A stretch of DNA of 64,000 bases, from NCBI RefSeq assembly GCF_000297055.2, contig NC_022357.1:1809501-1873500 (forward strand), read 5' to 3'. Within the stretch, counting starts at the first letter, position 1. Each line of letters begins with the position of its first letter. The translations under genes and the position numbers were made by a program. Positions 20,319-30,071 of this stretch are shown here, piece after piece. The stretch comes from Sulfuricella denitrificans skB26 (GTDB lineage: Bacteria > Pseudomonadota > Gammaproteobacteria > Burkholderiales > Sulfuricellaceae). Below the pieces are notes generated by a model. The model made no database searches. It was not told where the DNA came from and saw only the letters and a list, made by a program, of their open reading frames with translations.

Positions 20319-21578
20319 CTATCCAGCATTGATCAGACTCGCCGCTGCATTCACCGTCATCCGCATCTGCTCTCCCAGCTCGCGCAGAGGCTTGAGAGTG
20401 ACTTCTCCTGCCCCCGCCTCATCGTCACCGATGATCAGCGCGTAGCGCGCGCCACTGGAATCCGCCTTTTTCATTTGCGACTTGAAACTGCCGCCACCAC
20501 AATGCAGGAGCACGTGCAAGCCCTGGTCGCGCAGTTGTTCAGCCGCCGCCATGGCAAATTTATTTGCCGCATCTCCCTGATGCACCAGATAAACATCGGT
20601 GGCGACCCGCGGCGCCTGAAATGCGTTCTCCTCGAGCAGTGCCAGCAGCCTCTCCACACCCATGGCAAAACCGCAAGCCGGCGCCGGTTTGCCGCCGATC
20701 TGCTCGATCAGGCCGTCATATCGACCTCCAGCGCACACCGTACCCTGTGCACCGAGCTGGGTGGTTACCCATTCGAACACGGTAAAGTTGTAATAATCCA
20801 GACCACGCACCAGACGCGGGTTGATCTGATATTCGATACCGGCAGCACGCAGCATCACCTGTAAATCCTCAAAATGCTTGAGCGACGCTTCGTCAAGATC
20901 ATCCAGCAGCTTCGGTGCCGCCTCGATCAGTTCCTGCAGAGACGGATTCTTGCTGTCGAGTACCCGTAGCGGATTGGTTTGCAGGCGCCGGCGCGAATCT
21001 TCGTCGAGCATGTCGACGTGCTGCCCAAGATAGTGCACCAGGCGGGAACGGTGACGAATGCGATCCGCACTGCTGCCCAACGTATTGATCTGCAATGCAA
21101 TATCATTGAGGCCAAGTCGCTTCCACAACCGTGCCGTCATGATGATGTGTTCGGCATCCATGTCCGGCCCTGCGTAACCGAGCGACTCCACCCCGACCTG
21201 ATGAAACTGGCGGTAGCGCCCTTTCTGCGGGCGCTCGTGGCGGAACATCGGCCCGGTGTAATAAAGGCGCTGCGGCGCATTGTACAGCAGGTTGTGCTGG
21301 ATCACAGCGCGCACGCAGGAGGCGGTACCTTCCGGGCGCAGCGTCAGACTGTCGCCGTTGAGGGCATCGACGAAGGTGTACATTTCCTTCTCGACGATAT
21401 CCGTAACTTCCCCGATGGCGCGCTTGAACAGCGCAGTCTGCTCGACAATCGGCATGCGGATGCCGCGGTAACCATAGCTGCGCAGCCAGTCCTCCACGGT
21501 GTCCTCGAAAAAGGTCCAGAGATCGGCATGTTCCGGCAGAATATCGTTCATCCCGCGTATGGCTTGAATTGGGCTCAT
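20319..21578 (-). CDS. hisS: Histidyl-tRNA synthetase
   Basis: A class II synthetase that charges tRNA-His. It has 419 residues, beginning [18 protein letters not shown]. Motif 2 is [13 protein letters not shown] and the histidine-binding segment is [12 protein letters not shown]. The C-terminal anticodon-binding domain is present. Compare hisZ at 8433, which lacks the synthetase motifs. The ATG overlaps the TAA of ispG by one base (TAATG). Confidence 0.97.
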   Translation of the reverse strand: MSPIQAIRGMNDILPEHADLWTFFEDTVEDWLRSYGYRGIRMPIVEQTALFKRAIGEVTDIVEKEMYTFVDALNGDSLTLRPEGTASCVRAVIQHNLLYNAPQRLYYTGPMFRHERPQKGRYRQFHQVGVESLGYAGPDMDAEHIIMTARLWKRLGLNDIALQINTLGSSADRIRHRSRLVHYLGQHVDMLDEDSRRRLQTNPLRVLDSKNPSLQELIEAAPKLLDDLDEASLKHFEDLQVMLRAAGIEYQINPRLVRGLDYYNFTVFEWVTTQLGAQGTVCAGGRYDGLIEQIGGKPAPACGFAMGVERLLALLEENAFQAPRVATDVYLVHQGDAANKFAMAAAEQLRDQGLHVLLHCGGGSFKSQMKKADSSGARYALIIGDDEAGAGEVTLKPLRELGEQMRMTVNAAASLINAG

Positions 21579-22669
21579 TACTTTTGTGACTCTTGTTTCA
21601 TCCGGGCAATACGTTCGCGAACCTGTCGTTCCAGCTGATCCACGATCTCATTTTCCGTTACTTTGTAGGCAGGTTTGCCATCTACATAAAGTAAATTGGG
21701 AGAACCCCCGGCGATACCGAAATTTGCCTCGCGCGCCTCGCCCGGCCCGTTCACCACACAGCCCATCACCGCCACATCCATGTGCTCAAGCACATCCTCA
21801 AGACGCGCTTCCAGTGCGTTGACCGTCTTGATCACGTCGAACTCCTGTCGCGAGCAACTCGGGCAGGCAATGATGTTGATCCCTTTGCTGCGGATATGCA
21901 GGCTCTTCAGAATATCGAATCCGACCTTGACCTCTTCCACCGGATCGGCCGCCAACGAAACCCTGATGGTGTCGCCGATGCCGGCGGCCAGCAACATGCC
22001 GAGGCCAATCGCCGACTTGACGCTGCCGGAACGCAGTCCCCCCGCTTCGGTAATACCGAGGTGCAACGGTTGTTCGATCTGGGCGGCGAGTATCTTGTAC
22101 GCCTCTACCGTGGTAAACACGTCGGAGGCCTTGAGGCTCACCTTGAAATCCGGGAAATTCAGACGGTCAAGGATCTCGATGTGGCGCATCGCCGATTCCA
22201 CCAAAGCTTCGGGAGTGGGCTCGCCGTATTTCTTTTGCAAATCCTTTTCCAGCGAACCGGCGTTGACACCGATGCGGATCGAAATGCCGTGGTCTTTCGC
22301 CGACTGCACCACCGCCTGTACGCGATCCTCGCGCCCGATGTTGCCGGGATTGATGCGCAAACAGTCAGCACCCAGTTCGGCGACGCGCAGAGCGATTTTG
22401 TAATCGAAATGGATGTCGGTAATCAAGGGCACCTGTGATCGTTTTTTGATCTCGCCAAAGGCTTCCGCCGCCTCCATGCTGGGAACGGAAACCCGTACGA
22501 TATCCACACCCGCCCTCGCTGCGCGATCGATCTGGGCAAGCGTCGCCTCGACGTCACATGTTTCGGTGTTGGTCATGGTTTGCACGCTGATCGGTGCATC
22601 GCCGCCAACGGCGACTGAACCGACCATGATTTTCCGGCTCTTGCGGCGGGGTATTTCAGGTTTAAACAT
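21578..22669 (-). CDS. ispG: 4-hydroxy-3-methylbut-2-en-1-yl diphosphate synthase
   Basis: Iron-sulfur enzyme of the MEP isoprenoid pathway. It converts the cyclic diphosphate MEcPP to HMBPP. It has 363 residues. Cluster ligands are in [10 protein letters not shown] and [10 protein letters not shown], and the N-terminal TIM-barrel core includes [10 protein letters not shown]. Some betaproteobacterial IspG proteins are over 400 residues because of an insertion; this one is the shorter form. It lies between rodZ and hisS with almost no spacing. Confidence 0.96.
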   Translation of the reverse strand: MFKPEIPRRKSRKIMVGSVAVGGDAPISVQTMTNTETCDVEATLAQIDRAARAGVDIVRVSVPSMEAAEAFGEIKKRSQVPLITDIHFDYKIALRVAELGADCLRINPGNIGREDRVQAVVQSAKDHGISIRIGVNAGSLEKDLQKKYGEPTPEALVESAMRHIEILDRLNFPDFKVSLKASDVFTTVEAYKILAAQIEQPLHLGITEAGGLRSGSVKSAIGLGMLLAAGIGDTIRVSLAADPVEEVKVGFDILKSLHIRSKGINIIACPSCSRQEFDVIKTVNALEARLEDVLEHMDVAVMGCVVNGPGEAREANFGIAGGSPNLLYVDGKPAYKVTENEIVDQLERQVRERIARMKQESQK

Positions 22670-22672
22670 GGT

Positions 22673-23569
22673 TTACTCGATGGTCAGTCGCGCCACATCC
22701 ACCTTGATATGGGGCGCAAGGTCAATCGGCTTGTCGTTGTAAGTCAACCGAACGTGGGCGGCATTGCCAATCACCAGTGAAAACGGCGGGTTGCCGCGCA
22801 CCAACTGCTGGCTGCCTTTCGAGTTCAACTGATAAAAAATCACCTTGCCGCCTTTATCTTTCACTTCGACCCAGGCATCGCCATCGAACACAAACTGCAG
22901 ACGCTGGCCACCGACCTCCGCCGGGGAAGGAGCAGAGGAAACTGGAGCCTCTGCAGTAGCCGGAGCAACCGCTACGGTTGCAGTTTCAGGCGCAGTTGCA
23001 GGAACCGTTTCGACAGCTTGATTCGTGACGGGCGCGGTCTGAACCGGGGCTACAGCCTGCGGCAACGACAGAACCATCGTCGTTTCTCCAGCGGACTTCA
23101 CTGGCGTATTCTGGGACGAGGATTGCACCAGAAACAACTCGTACACCCCCCAGGACAAAGCCAGCACGACCACACCGATGATTGCAGCATATTTTGACCA
23201 TGGCTTGCCGGAATGGTCGCCAAACGGCATCAGCCTGCGCTTGCCGCCAAATTCGATCCGGCTCGTCGGCACCTCAATTGACTGGGCTTGAAGCGGCTCA
23301 GGCTGACACAGTGCCAGCAACGCTTCGGGATCGATTTGCAGCAACTTGGCATAATTACGCAGAAAGCCACGCAGGAATGTTTCACCTGGCAGACTGGCGT
23401 GGTCGTCTGTTTCCAGCGCCTCGATCTGGCGTGGCGAAAGTCTGAGTTGACGCGACACTTCAGCCACGCTCAAGCCAAGCCGCTCGCGTGATTCTGCAAG
23501 CATTTTGCCCGCACTCGGCCTGACCTCTACCTGCTGCTCAGCAGGATTAACCTCAAATTCTTCAGTCAC
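22673..23569 (-). CDS. rodZ: RodZ-like cytoskeletal/helix-turn-helix membrane protein
   Basis: RodZ links MreB filaments to the cell-wall machinery. It has 298 residues. A cytoplasmic helix-turn-helix domain (about residues 20-90, ESRERLGLSVAEVSRQLRLS) is followed by a basic segment, one membrane helix (YAAIIGVVVLALSWGVYELF), a Pro/Ala/Thr/Val-rich linker and a C-terminal DUF4115 beta domain (FVFDGDAWVEVKDKGGKVIF). The order pilW-rodZ-ispG-hisS is conserved in proteobacteria. Confidence 0.93.
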   Translation of the reverse strand: MTEEFEVNPAEQQVEVRPSAGKMLAESRERLGLSVAEVSRQLRLSPRQIEALETDDHASLPGETFLRGFLRNYAKLLQIDPEALLALCQPEPLQAQSIEVPTSRIEFGGKRRLMPFGDHSGKPWSKYAAIIGVVVLALSWGVYELFLVQSSSQNTPVKSAGETTMVLSLPQAVAPVQTAPVTNQAVETVPATAPETATVAVAPATAEAPVSSAPSPAEVGGQRLQFVFDGDAWVEVKDKGGKVIFYQLNSKGSQQLVRGNPPFSLVIGNAAHVRLTYNDKPIDLAPHIKVDVARLTIE

Positions 23570-23581
23570 TCAATACCTCTG

Positions 23582-24361
23582 TCACTCAAATTTCCCGCTG
23601 CGCAACGCTTGGGCTTCAGGCGAATCGGGAAAGGATTTTCTCAGTTGCAGACCATAACTGGCTTCATCGCTGCGGTTGCCAAGCCTGCGTTCGATGCGCA
23701 TCCCCAGCCACAGGCTTTCCGGGGTCGGAGCGGCTATCTGGAAAAACTGATTAATAAATTTTCTGGACTCGCTGTAGTTTCCACGCGTCAAGTTAATATC
23801 GGCCAGGTTGAATAGCGCCTGGGGCTGACGGGGTTGCAGCTTGATCGCTTTCAGCAGAAATTCCTCAGCTTCGACATCGTCATTTTTCTTGCGCGCACAA
23901 ATCCCGGCGTTGAGATAAGACTTCTCAGGTGTGGCGTACAGGGGATTCTTGAGCGCCGCCATGAAATACCGGATGGAATCGTCGATCTTGCCGCGCTGAC
24001 AAAGAAACCAACCGTAATTGTTGTTGGTGTCGGAATCGTTGCTGCTCAGGCTGAGCGATCGGCGGAAGTTCTCTTCCGCCTTGTCATTCTCCCGCAGCGT
24101 CATGTAAACCAGGCCCAACATGTTGTAGGCAGATGCAAAGCTGGAATCCGCCCGGATCGCCAAATTCAGCTCCTCCAGCGCCACACCTAACTGACCGGCA
24201 CTAAAATAGGCAGCACCCAGATCGGTATGGACCTGGGCACGCTGGCGGGCATCGGACTGCTCTTCCGCAGATGCGTAACCACCTGCCAGAAAGCCGGCCC
24301 CGAGCACCATCAGAAATAGAAGTTGCTTCAGATTTTTCTTCAGATTTTGTTCCCCGCTCAT
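23582..24361 (-). CDS. pilW: Type IV pilus biogenesis/stability protein PilW (PilF)
   Basis: PilW/PilF helps the PilQ secretin to assemble in the outer membrane. It has 259 residues with several TPR repeats; recognisable units include LGAAYFSAGQLGVALEELNLAI and YNMLGLVYMTLRENDKAEENF. The N-terminus has a hydrophobic stretch ending GGYASAEEQSD, which looks like an ordinary signal peptide. The lipobox cysteine usual in this family is missing here. The ATG lies in a short duplicated segment that repeats the end of rlmN. Confidence 0.93.
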   Translation of the reverse strand: MSGEQNLKKNLKQLLFLMVLGAGFLAGGYASAEEQSDARQRAQVHTDLGAAYFSAGQLGVALEELNLAIRADSSFASAYNMLGLVYMTLRENDKAEENFRRSLSLSSNDSDTNNNYGWFLCQRGKIDDSIRYFMAALKNPLYATPEKSYLNAGICARKKNDDVEAEEFLLKAIKLQPRQPQALFNLADINLTRGNYSESRKFINQFFQIAAPTPESLWLGMRIERRLGNRSDEASYGLQLRKSFPDSPEAQALRSGKFE

Positions 24362-24470
24362 GCAGCTACCTCGTCAATCACCCTAGCGTCCCCTGAATCA
24401 TGTCGGTGGCCGGCAGAAATCGCGGCCGGAACCTGCTCCCTGCTCATGCAGCTACCTCAATTTTTATCGT
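24361..24470 (-). repeat. Duplicated rlmN/pilW junction with a 29-codon ORF between the copies
   Basis: On the minus strand, gaggtagctgcatgagc occurs twice, 86 bases apart: once at the rlmN stop and once at the pilW start. Each copy has an overlapping ATGA. A 29-codon ORF runs from ATG at 24447 to the TGA overlapping the pilW ATG. Its first residues MSREQ resemble pilW (MSGEQ) and its last EVAA equal the end of rlmN. This looks like an insertion that split an ancestral rlmN/pilW overlap while copying its ends. The small ORF is probably a by-product. Confidence 0.6.
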
Positions 24471-25523
24471 GCGCCTGGTTTTATCTTGCACCTTACCGGC
24501 TAGCTGGCCACAGGCGGCGTCGATATCATCACCGCGAGTCTTGCGCGTCGTCACCACGCGTCCGGCTTCGATCAAAATCGCCCCAAAACGCCGAATGACA
24601 TCGGCGGACGAACGTTTGTATTCAGAATCCGGGAACGGATTGAACGGGATCAGGTTGAACTTGCACGGCACGTCACGCGTCAAGGCGACCAGCTCACGCG
24701 CATGCGCGGGGCTATCGTTGACACCTTCCAGCATGACGTATTCGAAAGTAATAAAATCCCGTGGTGCATCGACGACGTAACGGCGGCAGGCCGCCATCAG
24801 CTCACTCAACGGGTATTTTTTGTTGATCGGTACCAGTATGTCGCGCAGTGCGTCGTTCGGCGCATGTAGCGAAACAGCCAGAGCCACCGGACACTGCTCG
24901 CGCAACCGATCCATGGCGGGAACGATGCCGGAAGTGCTGACCGTCACACGACGGCGCGATAGACCATAGGCATTGTCGTCCAGCATCAGGCGCAACGCGG
25001 TCACCATATTGTCGAAATTGAGCAGGGGCTCGCCCATGCCCATCAGCACCACGTTGCTGATCACTCGTTCATTGCGCGGCGTACATCCCAGCGCCTTGTT
25101 AGCCCACCACAACTGGCCGATGATCTCGGCCACGCTGAGATTACGGTTAAAACCCTGTTTCCCGGTAGAGCAAAAACTGCATTCCAGCGCGCAGCCCACC
25201 TGTGAGGACACGCACAGCGTACCGCGATCCCCCTCGGGAATAAACACGGTTTCAACACCCTGCCCCGCACCCACGTCGAGCAGCCACTTGCGTGTGCTAT
25301 CGTCGGAAATCTGCTCCTGGATCAAGCGAGGCGGCTCTACGATTGCCAGCCCGCCCAGCTTCTCCCGCAGCACCTTGGACAGATCACTCATCCGGGAGAA
25401 ATCGCTTTCCCCGAACTGATGCATCCAGCGCAGTAGCTGCTTGGCGCGGAACGGCTTTTCGCCGCTTTCCGCGAAGAAAACAGCAAGCTTCTCTTGGTCG
25501 AAGTCGAGCAGGTTGACGGCCAT
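24444..25523 (-). CDS. rlmN: Dual-specificity RNA methyltransferase RlmN
   Basis: A radical-SAM enzyme that C2-methylates A2503 of 23S rRNA and A37 of some tRNAs. It has 359 residues. The iron-sulfur motif is [15 protein letters not shown]; the C-terminal methyl-accepting cysteine lies in [12 protein letters not shown]. The start overlaps the ndk stop by one base. Downstream is a duplicated junction with pilW. Confidence 0.97.
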   Translation of the reverse strand: MAVNLLDFDQEKLAVFFAESGEKPFRAKQLLRWMHQFGESDFSRMSDLSKVLREKLGGLAIVEPPRLIQEQISDDSTRKWLLDVGAGQGVETVFIPEGDRGTLCVSSQVGCALECSFCSTGKQGFNRNLSVAEIIGQLWWANKALGCTPRNERVISNVVLMGMGEPLLNFDNMVTALRLMLDDNAYGLSRRRVTVSTSGIVPAMDRLREQCPVALAVSLHAPNDALRDILVPINKKYPLSELMAACRRYVVDAPRDFITFEYVMLEGVNDSPAHARELVALTRDVPCKFNLIPFNPFPDSEYKRSSADVIRRFGAILIEAGRVVTTRKTRGDDIDAACGQLAGKVQDKTRRTIKIEVAA

Positions 25524-25948
25524 TAACTTGAATAGACTTCCATCGAAGGGAAGAAATAGGCGATCTCAATCTTGGCATTATCCAGGCTATCGGATCCGTG
25601 TACCGCGTTGGCATCGATGCTCTCGGCGAAGTCGGCGCGAATAGTACCCTTGTCGGCCTTCTTCGGGTCGGTGGCGCCCATCAGTTCGCGGTTCTTGGCT
25701 ACAGCGCTCTCGCCTTCCAGCGCCTGCACCATCACCGGGCCGGACATCATGAATTCGACCAGATCCTTGAAGAAAGGACGCTCGCGATGAACCGCATAGA
25801 AGCCTTCGGCTTCGGAACGGCTCAGATGAATCATGCGCGAGGCGACGATTTTCAGGCCATTGCTTTCGAAGCGGGAATAAATTTTGCCGATCACGTTTTT
25901 TGCCACTGCGTCGGGTTTGATAATTGAGAGGGTACGTTCAACAGCCAT
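25523..25948 (-). CDS. ndk: Nucleoside diphosphate kinase
   Basis: Balances nucleoside triphosphates by phosphate transfer through a histidine. It has 141 residues. The start [15 protein letters not shown] at 25948 has a good upstream site (GGAGAAAAAGA) and matches the family; the longer open frame upstream is not coding. The active-site histidine is in [12 protein letters not shown]. It is the first gene of the ndk-rlmN-pilW-rodZ-ispG-hisS run. Confidence 0.98.
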   Translation of the reverse strand: MAVERTLSIIKPDAVAKNVIGKIYSRFESNGLKIVASRMIHLSRSEAEGFYAVHRERPFFKDLVEFMMSGPVMVQALEGESAVAKNRELMGATDPKKADKGTIRADFAESIDANAVHGSDSLDNAKIEIAYFFPSMEVYSS

Positions 25949-26111
25949 TCTTTTTCTCCAGAGTTGCTTTAATTTAAAACGTGTAAAAATACCACATTTA
26001 CCACTTAAAATAAACGTCTTATGCGACCTTGGCCCCATGCGCTGTTGCGGCCGGAGATATCGTGCTACCATGCAACGCAGCCGGATTTTCCATTAAAACA
26101 AGGACAATACC

Positions 26112-26828
26112 ATGCCGGAGCAACCGTCACTCGACGAACAAAACGAGATCAAGAAACGCGCCATCCGACGCGTTATTGTCGCTTCCGTCCTAGTGGCAGC
26201 CGCTATCGCAGCGCTCACCGTCCTGACCCGCTACAAATCGGAAACGCCCGTCACCCGAACAACTACACAAGGGACCGCGCTTCCTCCCGTTGCGCAACTC
26301 GAACCCGCGGCGCCGGCCCCGGAAGAAATGGCCGCACCGCCGACCACAACGCCAGAGCAAGAAGTTCAACCCGCTACGCCACCTCCACCTCCTGAGGTAG
26401 TGAACGCACCCACGCCTGCCTCTTCTGCCGAAACGGCGCCAAAATCCGCCAGACCAACCCCCGTCAGACCCGGCGCTGAAGCCGAAGTTTCCGCCCGACC
26501 CGCCCCGGCAAAACCTGCTGCCACACAACCTCAAACAGTTGCACGTACCCCCCAGGAAATGCAGCCAGCGCAACCTGCAAAAACCACCTCAGAAAAAATC
26601 ACGTCTCCCACCGAGCACGCGCCCAAGGGTTATACCGTGCAGCTCGGCGTCTTCTCCAACCCGACCAATGCCCTCCAGCTGCAAGAAAAACTGGCCCAGC
26701 ACGGCATCAAGTCCTACACCGAAACCAAACTCAACGTCGGCCCGTTCCAGAACAAGGCCGAAGCCGACCAGGCACTGGCGAAAATCCGTTCGATGGGCGT
26801 CAGCGCCGTGGTGGTGCCGATTCGGTAA
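26112..26828 (+). CDS. SPOR-domain protein
   Basis: SPOR domains bind glycan strands lacking stem peptides at the division septum. The protein has 238 residues. A short basic cytoplasmic N-terminus is followed by one membrane helix (VIVASVLVAAAIAALTVL, about residues 20-38), a long Pro/Ala/Thr-rich linker of about 120 residues, and a C-terminal SPOR domain starting GYTVQLGVFSNPTNALQLQ. The layout is that of FtsN/DedD-type proteins. It is divergent from ndk. Confidence 0.88.
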   Translation: MPEQPSLDEQNEIKKRAIRRVIVASVLVAAAIAALTVLTRYKSETPVTRTTTQGTALPPVAQLEPAAPAPEEMAAPPTTTPEQEVQPATPPPPPEVVNAPTPASSAETAPKSARPTPVRPGAEAEVSARPAPAKPAATQPQTVARTPQEMQPAQPAKTTSEKITSPTEHAPKGYTVQLGVFSNPTNALQLQEKLAQHGIKSYTETKLNVGPFQNKAEADQALAKIRSMGVSAVVVPIR

Positions 26829-26836
26829 ATCCAGCT

Positions 26837-27187
26837 ATGTGGCAATATACGTTGAAAATCGCACTCACTGCGGCTATCGTTGTGGCCATATCCGAAATCG
26901 CCAAGCGCAACTCGTTCTGGGCTGCAGCACTGGCATCATTGCCGCTTACCTCACTGCTTGCACTCATATGGCTCTATGTCGAAACCGGCGACACCCAGAA
27001 GGTCACCGCACTTGCGCAAGGCATTTTCTGGCTGGTTATTCCATCGCTGCTGCTGTTCGTTCTGCTCCCTCTACTCTTGCGGGCCGGTTGGGGTTTCTGG
27101 AGCAGCCTCGGCACCTCCTCAGTGGCTACTGCCGCTGCCTATTTCGGCATGGCATGGATACTGGAACGACTTCACATCAATACCTAG
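26837..27187 (+). CDS. DUF3147-like small membrane protein
   Basis: A 116-residue protein with four probable membrane helices, starting MWQYTLKIALTAAIVVAIS. The segment SEIAKRNSFWAAALASLPLT resembles the DUF3147 family. The function is unknown. It starts 8 bases after the SPOR gene stop, so it is probably co-transcribed, and it converges with the AEC permease gene. Confidence 0.78.
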   Translation: MWQYTLKIALTAAIVVAISEIAKRNSFWAAALASLPLTSLLALIWLYVETGDTQKVTALAQGIFWLVIPSLLLFVLLPLLLRAGWGFWSSLGTSSVATAAAYFGMAWILERLHINT

Positions 27188-27190
27188 CCG

Positions 27191-28087
27191 TCAAAACCCC
27201 ATCAGCAGCAACCACATCGGTAGCGTCACCATCGCCAGCAGCGTAGTCACCATCACCTGGGCGGCGCTGATGCTGCCATCCCCGCCCATGCGCATCGCCA
27301 GCACGTAAGACACTGTCGAGACCGGCAGCGCGGCCATCAGTACAGCGATATGGAAATACACTCCGGTCAGACCGAAAACCGATGCCAGCCCCCAGGCAAT
27401 GGCGGGCAGTACCAGCAATTTCACAAGCACGCCATACCACAGGGTTCTCCGATAGCGGTTCAAACTCTGTAGCTTCAAGCCGGCGCCGACGGCGATCAGC
27501 CCCATCGGCAATGAAGCCTGGGAAAGGAGTGCGATGGGGCGCTGCAACAAATCCGGCAAATGCAACCCCGCCAGGCTGAAGAAAATTCCTCCCGCAGTGG
27601 CCATGATCAGTGGATTGAACAGGATTTCCTTCAGCCAGTGACCCTCGCCATGGCGCGCCAGCGCCCATACCGCGGCCACATTGGCCATCGGCACCAGAAA
27701 ACCCATCAGCAATCCGATCGCCGCCAGCCCATCCTGGCCATGAATCGCCCCCGCCACTGCCAATCCCACGTAGCTGTTGAAGCGGAAGGACGACTGGAAA
27801 GATGCTGCAAATACTTTGGGGGGGGCATGGAATAGATATTTGGCAACGTAACCTAGAGCCATGCCGGCCAGCATGTAAAGGATAGCCACCTCCAGCATCG
27901 GGGTGGCTGCCCCCAGATCGATCTGAAAACCGGACAGGGAATGGAACAGCAGTGCGGGGAAAAACACGTAGTAAATCAGCCGGTCCAGTTGCGGCCAGAA
28001 ATCGTCGCTCAAACGGAACCACCGGCGCAGCCCGTAGCCGAGCAGGATCAAGGCGAAAATGGGAAAGATGGCCTGCGCTACAGACAT
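27191..28087 (-). CDS. AEC-family (auxin efflux carrier-like) permease
   Basis: A 298-residue inner-membrane protein with about ten hydrophobic segments, starting QAIFPIFALILLGYGLRRW, the usual start of bacterial AEC permeases. Bacterial members move small organic acids such as malate or malonate, but the substrate here is not known. The neighbouring dctPQM operon on the same strand also suggests organic-acid transport; this is an inference. Confidence 0.87.
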   Translation of the reverse strand: MSVAQAIFPIFALILLGYGLRRWFRLSDDFWPQLDRLIYYVFFPALLFHSLSGFQIDLGAATPMLEVAILYMLAGMALGYVAKYLFHAPPKVFAASFQSSFRFNSYVGLAVAGAIHGQDGLAAIGLLMGFLVPMANVAAVWALARHGEGHWLKEILFNPLIMATAGGIFFSLAGLHLPDLLQRPIALLSQASLPMGLIAVGAGLKLQSLNRYRRTLWYGVLVKLLVLPAIAWGLASVFGLTGVYFHIAVLMAALPVSTVSYVLAMRMGGDGSISAAQVMVTTLLAMVTLPMWLLLMGF

Positions 28088-28122
28088 GTTGCCTCAACAA
28101 GGTTGCATAGCGGTTAAGCAAG

Positions 28123-28148
28123 AACGCCCCGCAAGCAGGCGGGGCGTT
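28123..28148. other. Strong stem-loop between dctM and the AEC permease gene
   Basis: AACGCCCCGC pairs with GCGGGGCGTT around a six-base loop. No T-run follows on the minus strand, so it is either a weak or Rho-assisted terminator, or an mRNA-stabilising stem after dctM. Confidence 0.6.
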
Positions 28149-28166
28149 GCACGAAGAAAAAACGGC

Positions 28167-29456
28167 TTATTTATACAGCAGATTCGGCAACCACATGGAT
28201 ATCTCCGGCACGTAGGTGATCAGGCCGAGATAGAGCAGCATGACCCCCACCCAGGGCAGCGTCGCGATCGAAACCTCGGTCAGCCCCATCTTTGCCAAAT
28301 GGCTGGCGACAAACAGGTTTAAGCCCACCGGTGGATGGATCATGCCGATTTCCATGTTTACCACCATGATGATGCCGAGATGGATCGGGTCGATGCCCAG
28401 GGTTTTGGCAATCGGCAGGAACAGCGGCGCCAGGATCAGAACGATGGAACTGGGTTCCATGAACTGCCCCGCTGCGATCAAGGCGAGGTTCACCACCAGC
28501 AGGAACATCCAGGGTTCCAAATTCTGAGCCACCACCCAGGCAGACATCGACTGTGGGATCTGTTCCGTAGTCATCAGGAAGGAGAACAGGATGGCATTGG
28601 TGATGATATAGAGCAGCATGGCGCTGGTATTGGCCGCACTCAGCAGCACCTTGGGAACTTCTTTCCACTTCAGGTCACGGTAAATAAGCATCGCAGCCAG
28701 GAAAGCGTAGACCGCCGCAACCGCCGCCGCCTCGGTCGGGGTAAAAATGCCGCCGTAGATACCGCCGATGATGATAACCACGAGGAACATTCCCCACCAA
28801 GCATCCCTGAACGACTCCCATAGCTCCTTGGCCGTGGGTTTAGGCTGGGTCGGAAAGTTGTGCCGTTTGGCCTGGACATACACCAGCGACATCATGATGA
28901 GCGCGAGCAGGAAGCCCGGCACGATACCGGCAATGAACATCTTGCCGGCGCTCTCGCTGGTGGCAACCGCATAGATGATCATCACGATTGAGGGCGGGAT
29001 GAGGATGCCCAGCGAGCCTGAAGTCGCAATTACGCCGACGGCGAAGCGCTTCGGATAGCCTGCAGCCACCATGGCGGGCAGCATCACCGAACCGATCGCC
29101 ATTACCGTGGCCGGGCTGGAACCGGAGATCGTGGCAAAAAAGGCGCTCGCCAGCACCGCGGCCATTGCCATGCCACCCGGCATCCAGCCCACCACATTGT
29201 TGGCGAAGCGAATGATGCGCTTGGCTATCTTTCCGTCAATCAGAAACTGTCCGGAAAGTACGAAGAACGGCACCGCCATGATGGCATAGCTCTCCAGACC
29301 GGTGAACAGGCGCTGCGAGATGATGTTGACGGTGTCCATCGAAAACGTTGAAAAACCAAGCAGGAACGTCAGCACAGTCATGCCGAGCGCAATAGAAATG
29401 GGCGTACCCGTAATAAGCAGCAGCAACAGGATGGATATGATGATCAGAAAGGTCAT
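28167..29456 (-). CDS. dctM: TRAP transporter large permease DctM
   Basis: The large membrane subunit of a sodium-driven TRAP transporter for C4-dicarboxylates or similar acids. It has 429 residues and about 12 membrane helices. Family segments include the AFFATISGSSPATVMAIG and ASGSLGILIPPSI stretches (shown in part). The start overlaps dctQ by 4 bases. The substrate cannot be read from this subunit. Confidence 0.95.
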   Translation of the reverse strand: MTFLIIISILLLLLITGTPISIALGMTVLTFLLGFSTFSMDTVNIISQRLFTGLESYAIMAVPFFVLSGQFLIDGKIAKRIIRFANNVVGWMPGGMAMAAVLASAFFATISGSSPATVMAIGSVMLPAMVAAGYPKRFAVGVIATSGSLGILIPPSIVMIIYAVATSESAGKMFIAGIVPGFLLALIMMSLVYVQAKRHNFPTQPKPTAKELWESFRDAWWGMFLVVIIIGGIYGGIFTPTEAAAVAAVYAFLAAMLIYRDLKWKEVPKVLLSAANTSAMLLYIITNAILFSFLMTTEQIPQSMSAWVVAQNLEPWMFLLVVNLALIAAGQFMEPSSIVLILAPLFLPIAKTLGIDPIHLGIIMVVNMEIGMIHPPVGLNLFVASHLAKMGLTEVSIATLPWVGVMLLYLGLITYVPEISMWLPNLLYK

Positions 29457-29992
29457 GACCGCACCTCCTGCTCGTGAATTACGTCGATTTCACGATCTTC
29501 CTCTTCGCCGTAAGTATGGGTATGGATATGGCCGCTACGGAAGAAAAGCATCATCGCCTGGATGAAACGGTAGCACATCAGGCCGGAACCGAAAGGAATG
29601 GCCAGATAGATGATCCACATCGGCCATTCCAGGTCTGGTGAAATCTGACCAGTACCATAGATAAAGATCACCCAGCGCCCACCAAAAAAGGCAATCACGC
29701 CAGTAAAAATCACACCCAGCGACATGGCGGCGATAATCAGCAAGCGCCTGATCGAAGGGCGCACCGCATTAACCACGAAATCCACGCCGATATGAATGCC
29801 GGTACGCACACCATAGGCAGCGCCGAATTTCGCCATCCAGATAAACAGGTAGATGGTGAGTTCCTGCGCCCAACTGATGCCGGAGCCACCCAGATAGCGC
29901 ATCATCACAGCGCTGAACGTAACCAGCGTGGCAGCGGCCATGAAGGTGATGATCAGGGTTTCTTCGAGACGATCCAGAATACGGTTAATCAT
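29453..29992 (-). CDS. dctQ: TRAP transporter small permease DctQ
   Basis: The small membrane subunit that pairs with DctM. It has 179 residues, four membrane helices, and the typical SWAQELTIYLFIWMAKFGAA region. The C-terminal tail is His/Glu-rich (HIHTHTYGEEEDREIDVIHE), somewhat longer than usual. It lies between dctP and dctM in the order P-Q-M. Confidence 0.93.
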   Translation of the reverse strand: MINRILDRLEETLIITFMAAATLVTFSAVMMRYLGGSGISWAQELTIYLFIWMAKFGAAYGVRTGIHIGVDFVVNAVRPSIRRLLIIAAMSLGVIFTGVIAFFGGRWVIFIYGTGQISPDLEWPMWIIYLAIPFGSGLMCYRFIQAMMLFFRSGHIHTHTYGEEEDREIDVIHEQEVRS

Positions 29993-30024
29993 ATCGGCGT
30001 CGCTTTAATTATGATGATGCCAGG

Positions 30025-30052
30025 CAAAAAACCCCGGCTCAGAGCCGGGGCA
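30025..30052 (-). terminator. Intrinsic terminator/attenuator between dctP and dctQ
   Basis: On the minus strand CCCCGGCT-ctg-AGCCGGGG is followed by TTTTTT. It sits inside the dctPQM operon and would let the binding protein be made in larger amounts than the permease, the usual need for such systems. Confidence 0.82.
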
Positions 30053-30071
30053 GTCGAAAAAAGCAATCTGC

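Noticed and set aside
27177-28121. 314-codon minus-strand frame overlapping the AEC permease gene
   Set aside because: It overlaps a recognisable membrane permease in another frame and has an unnatural Arg/Gly/Ala-rich composition.
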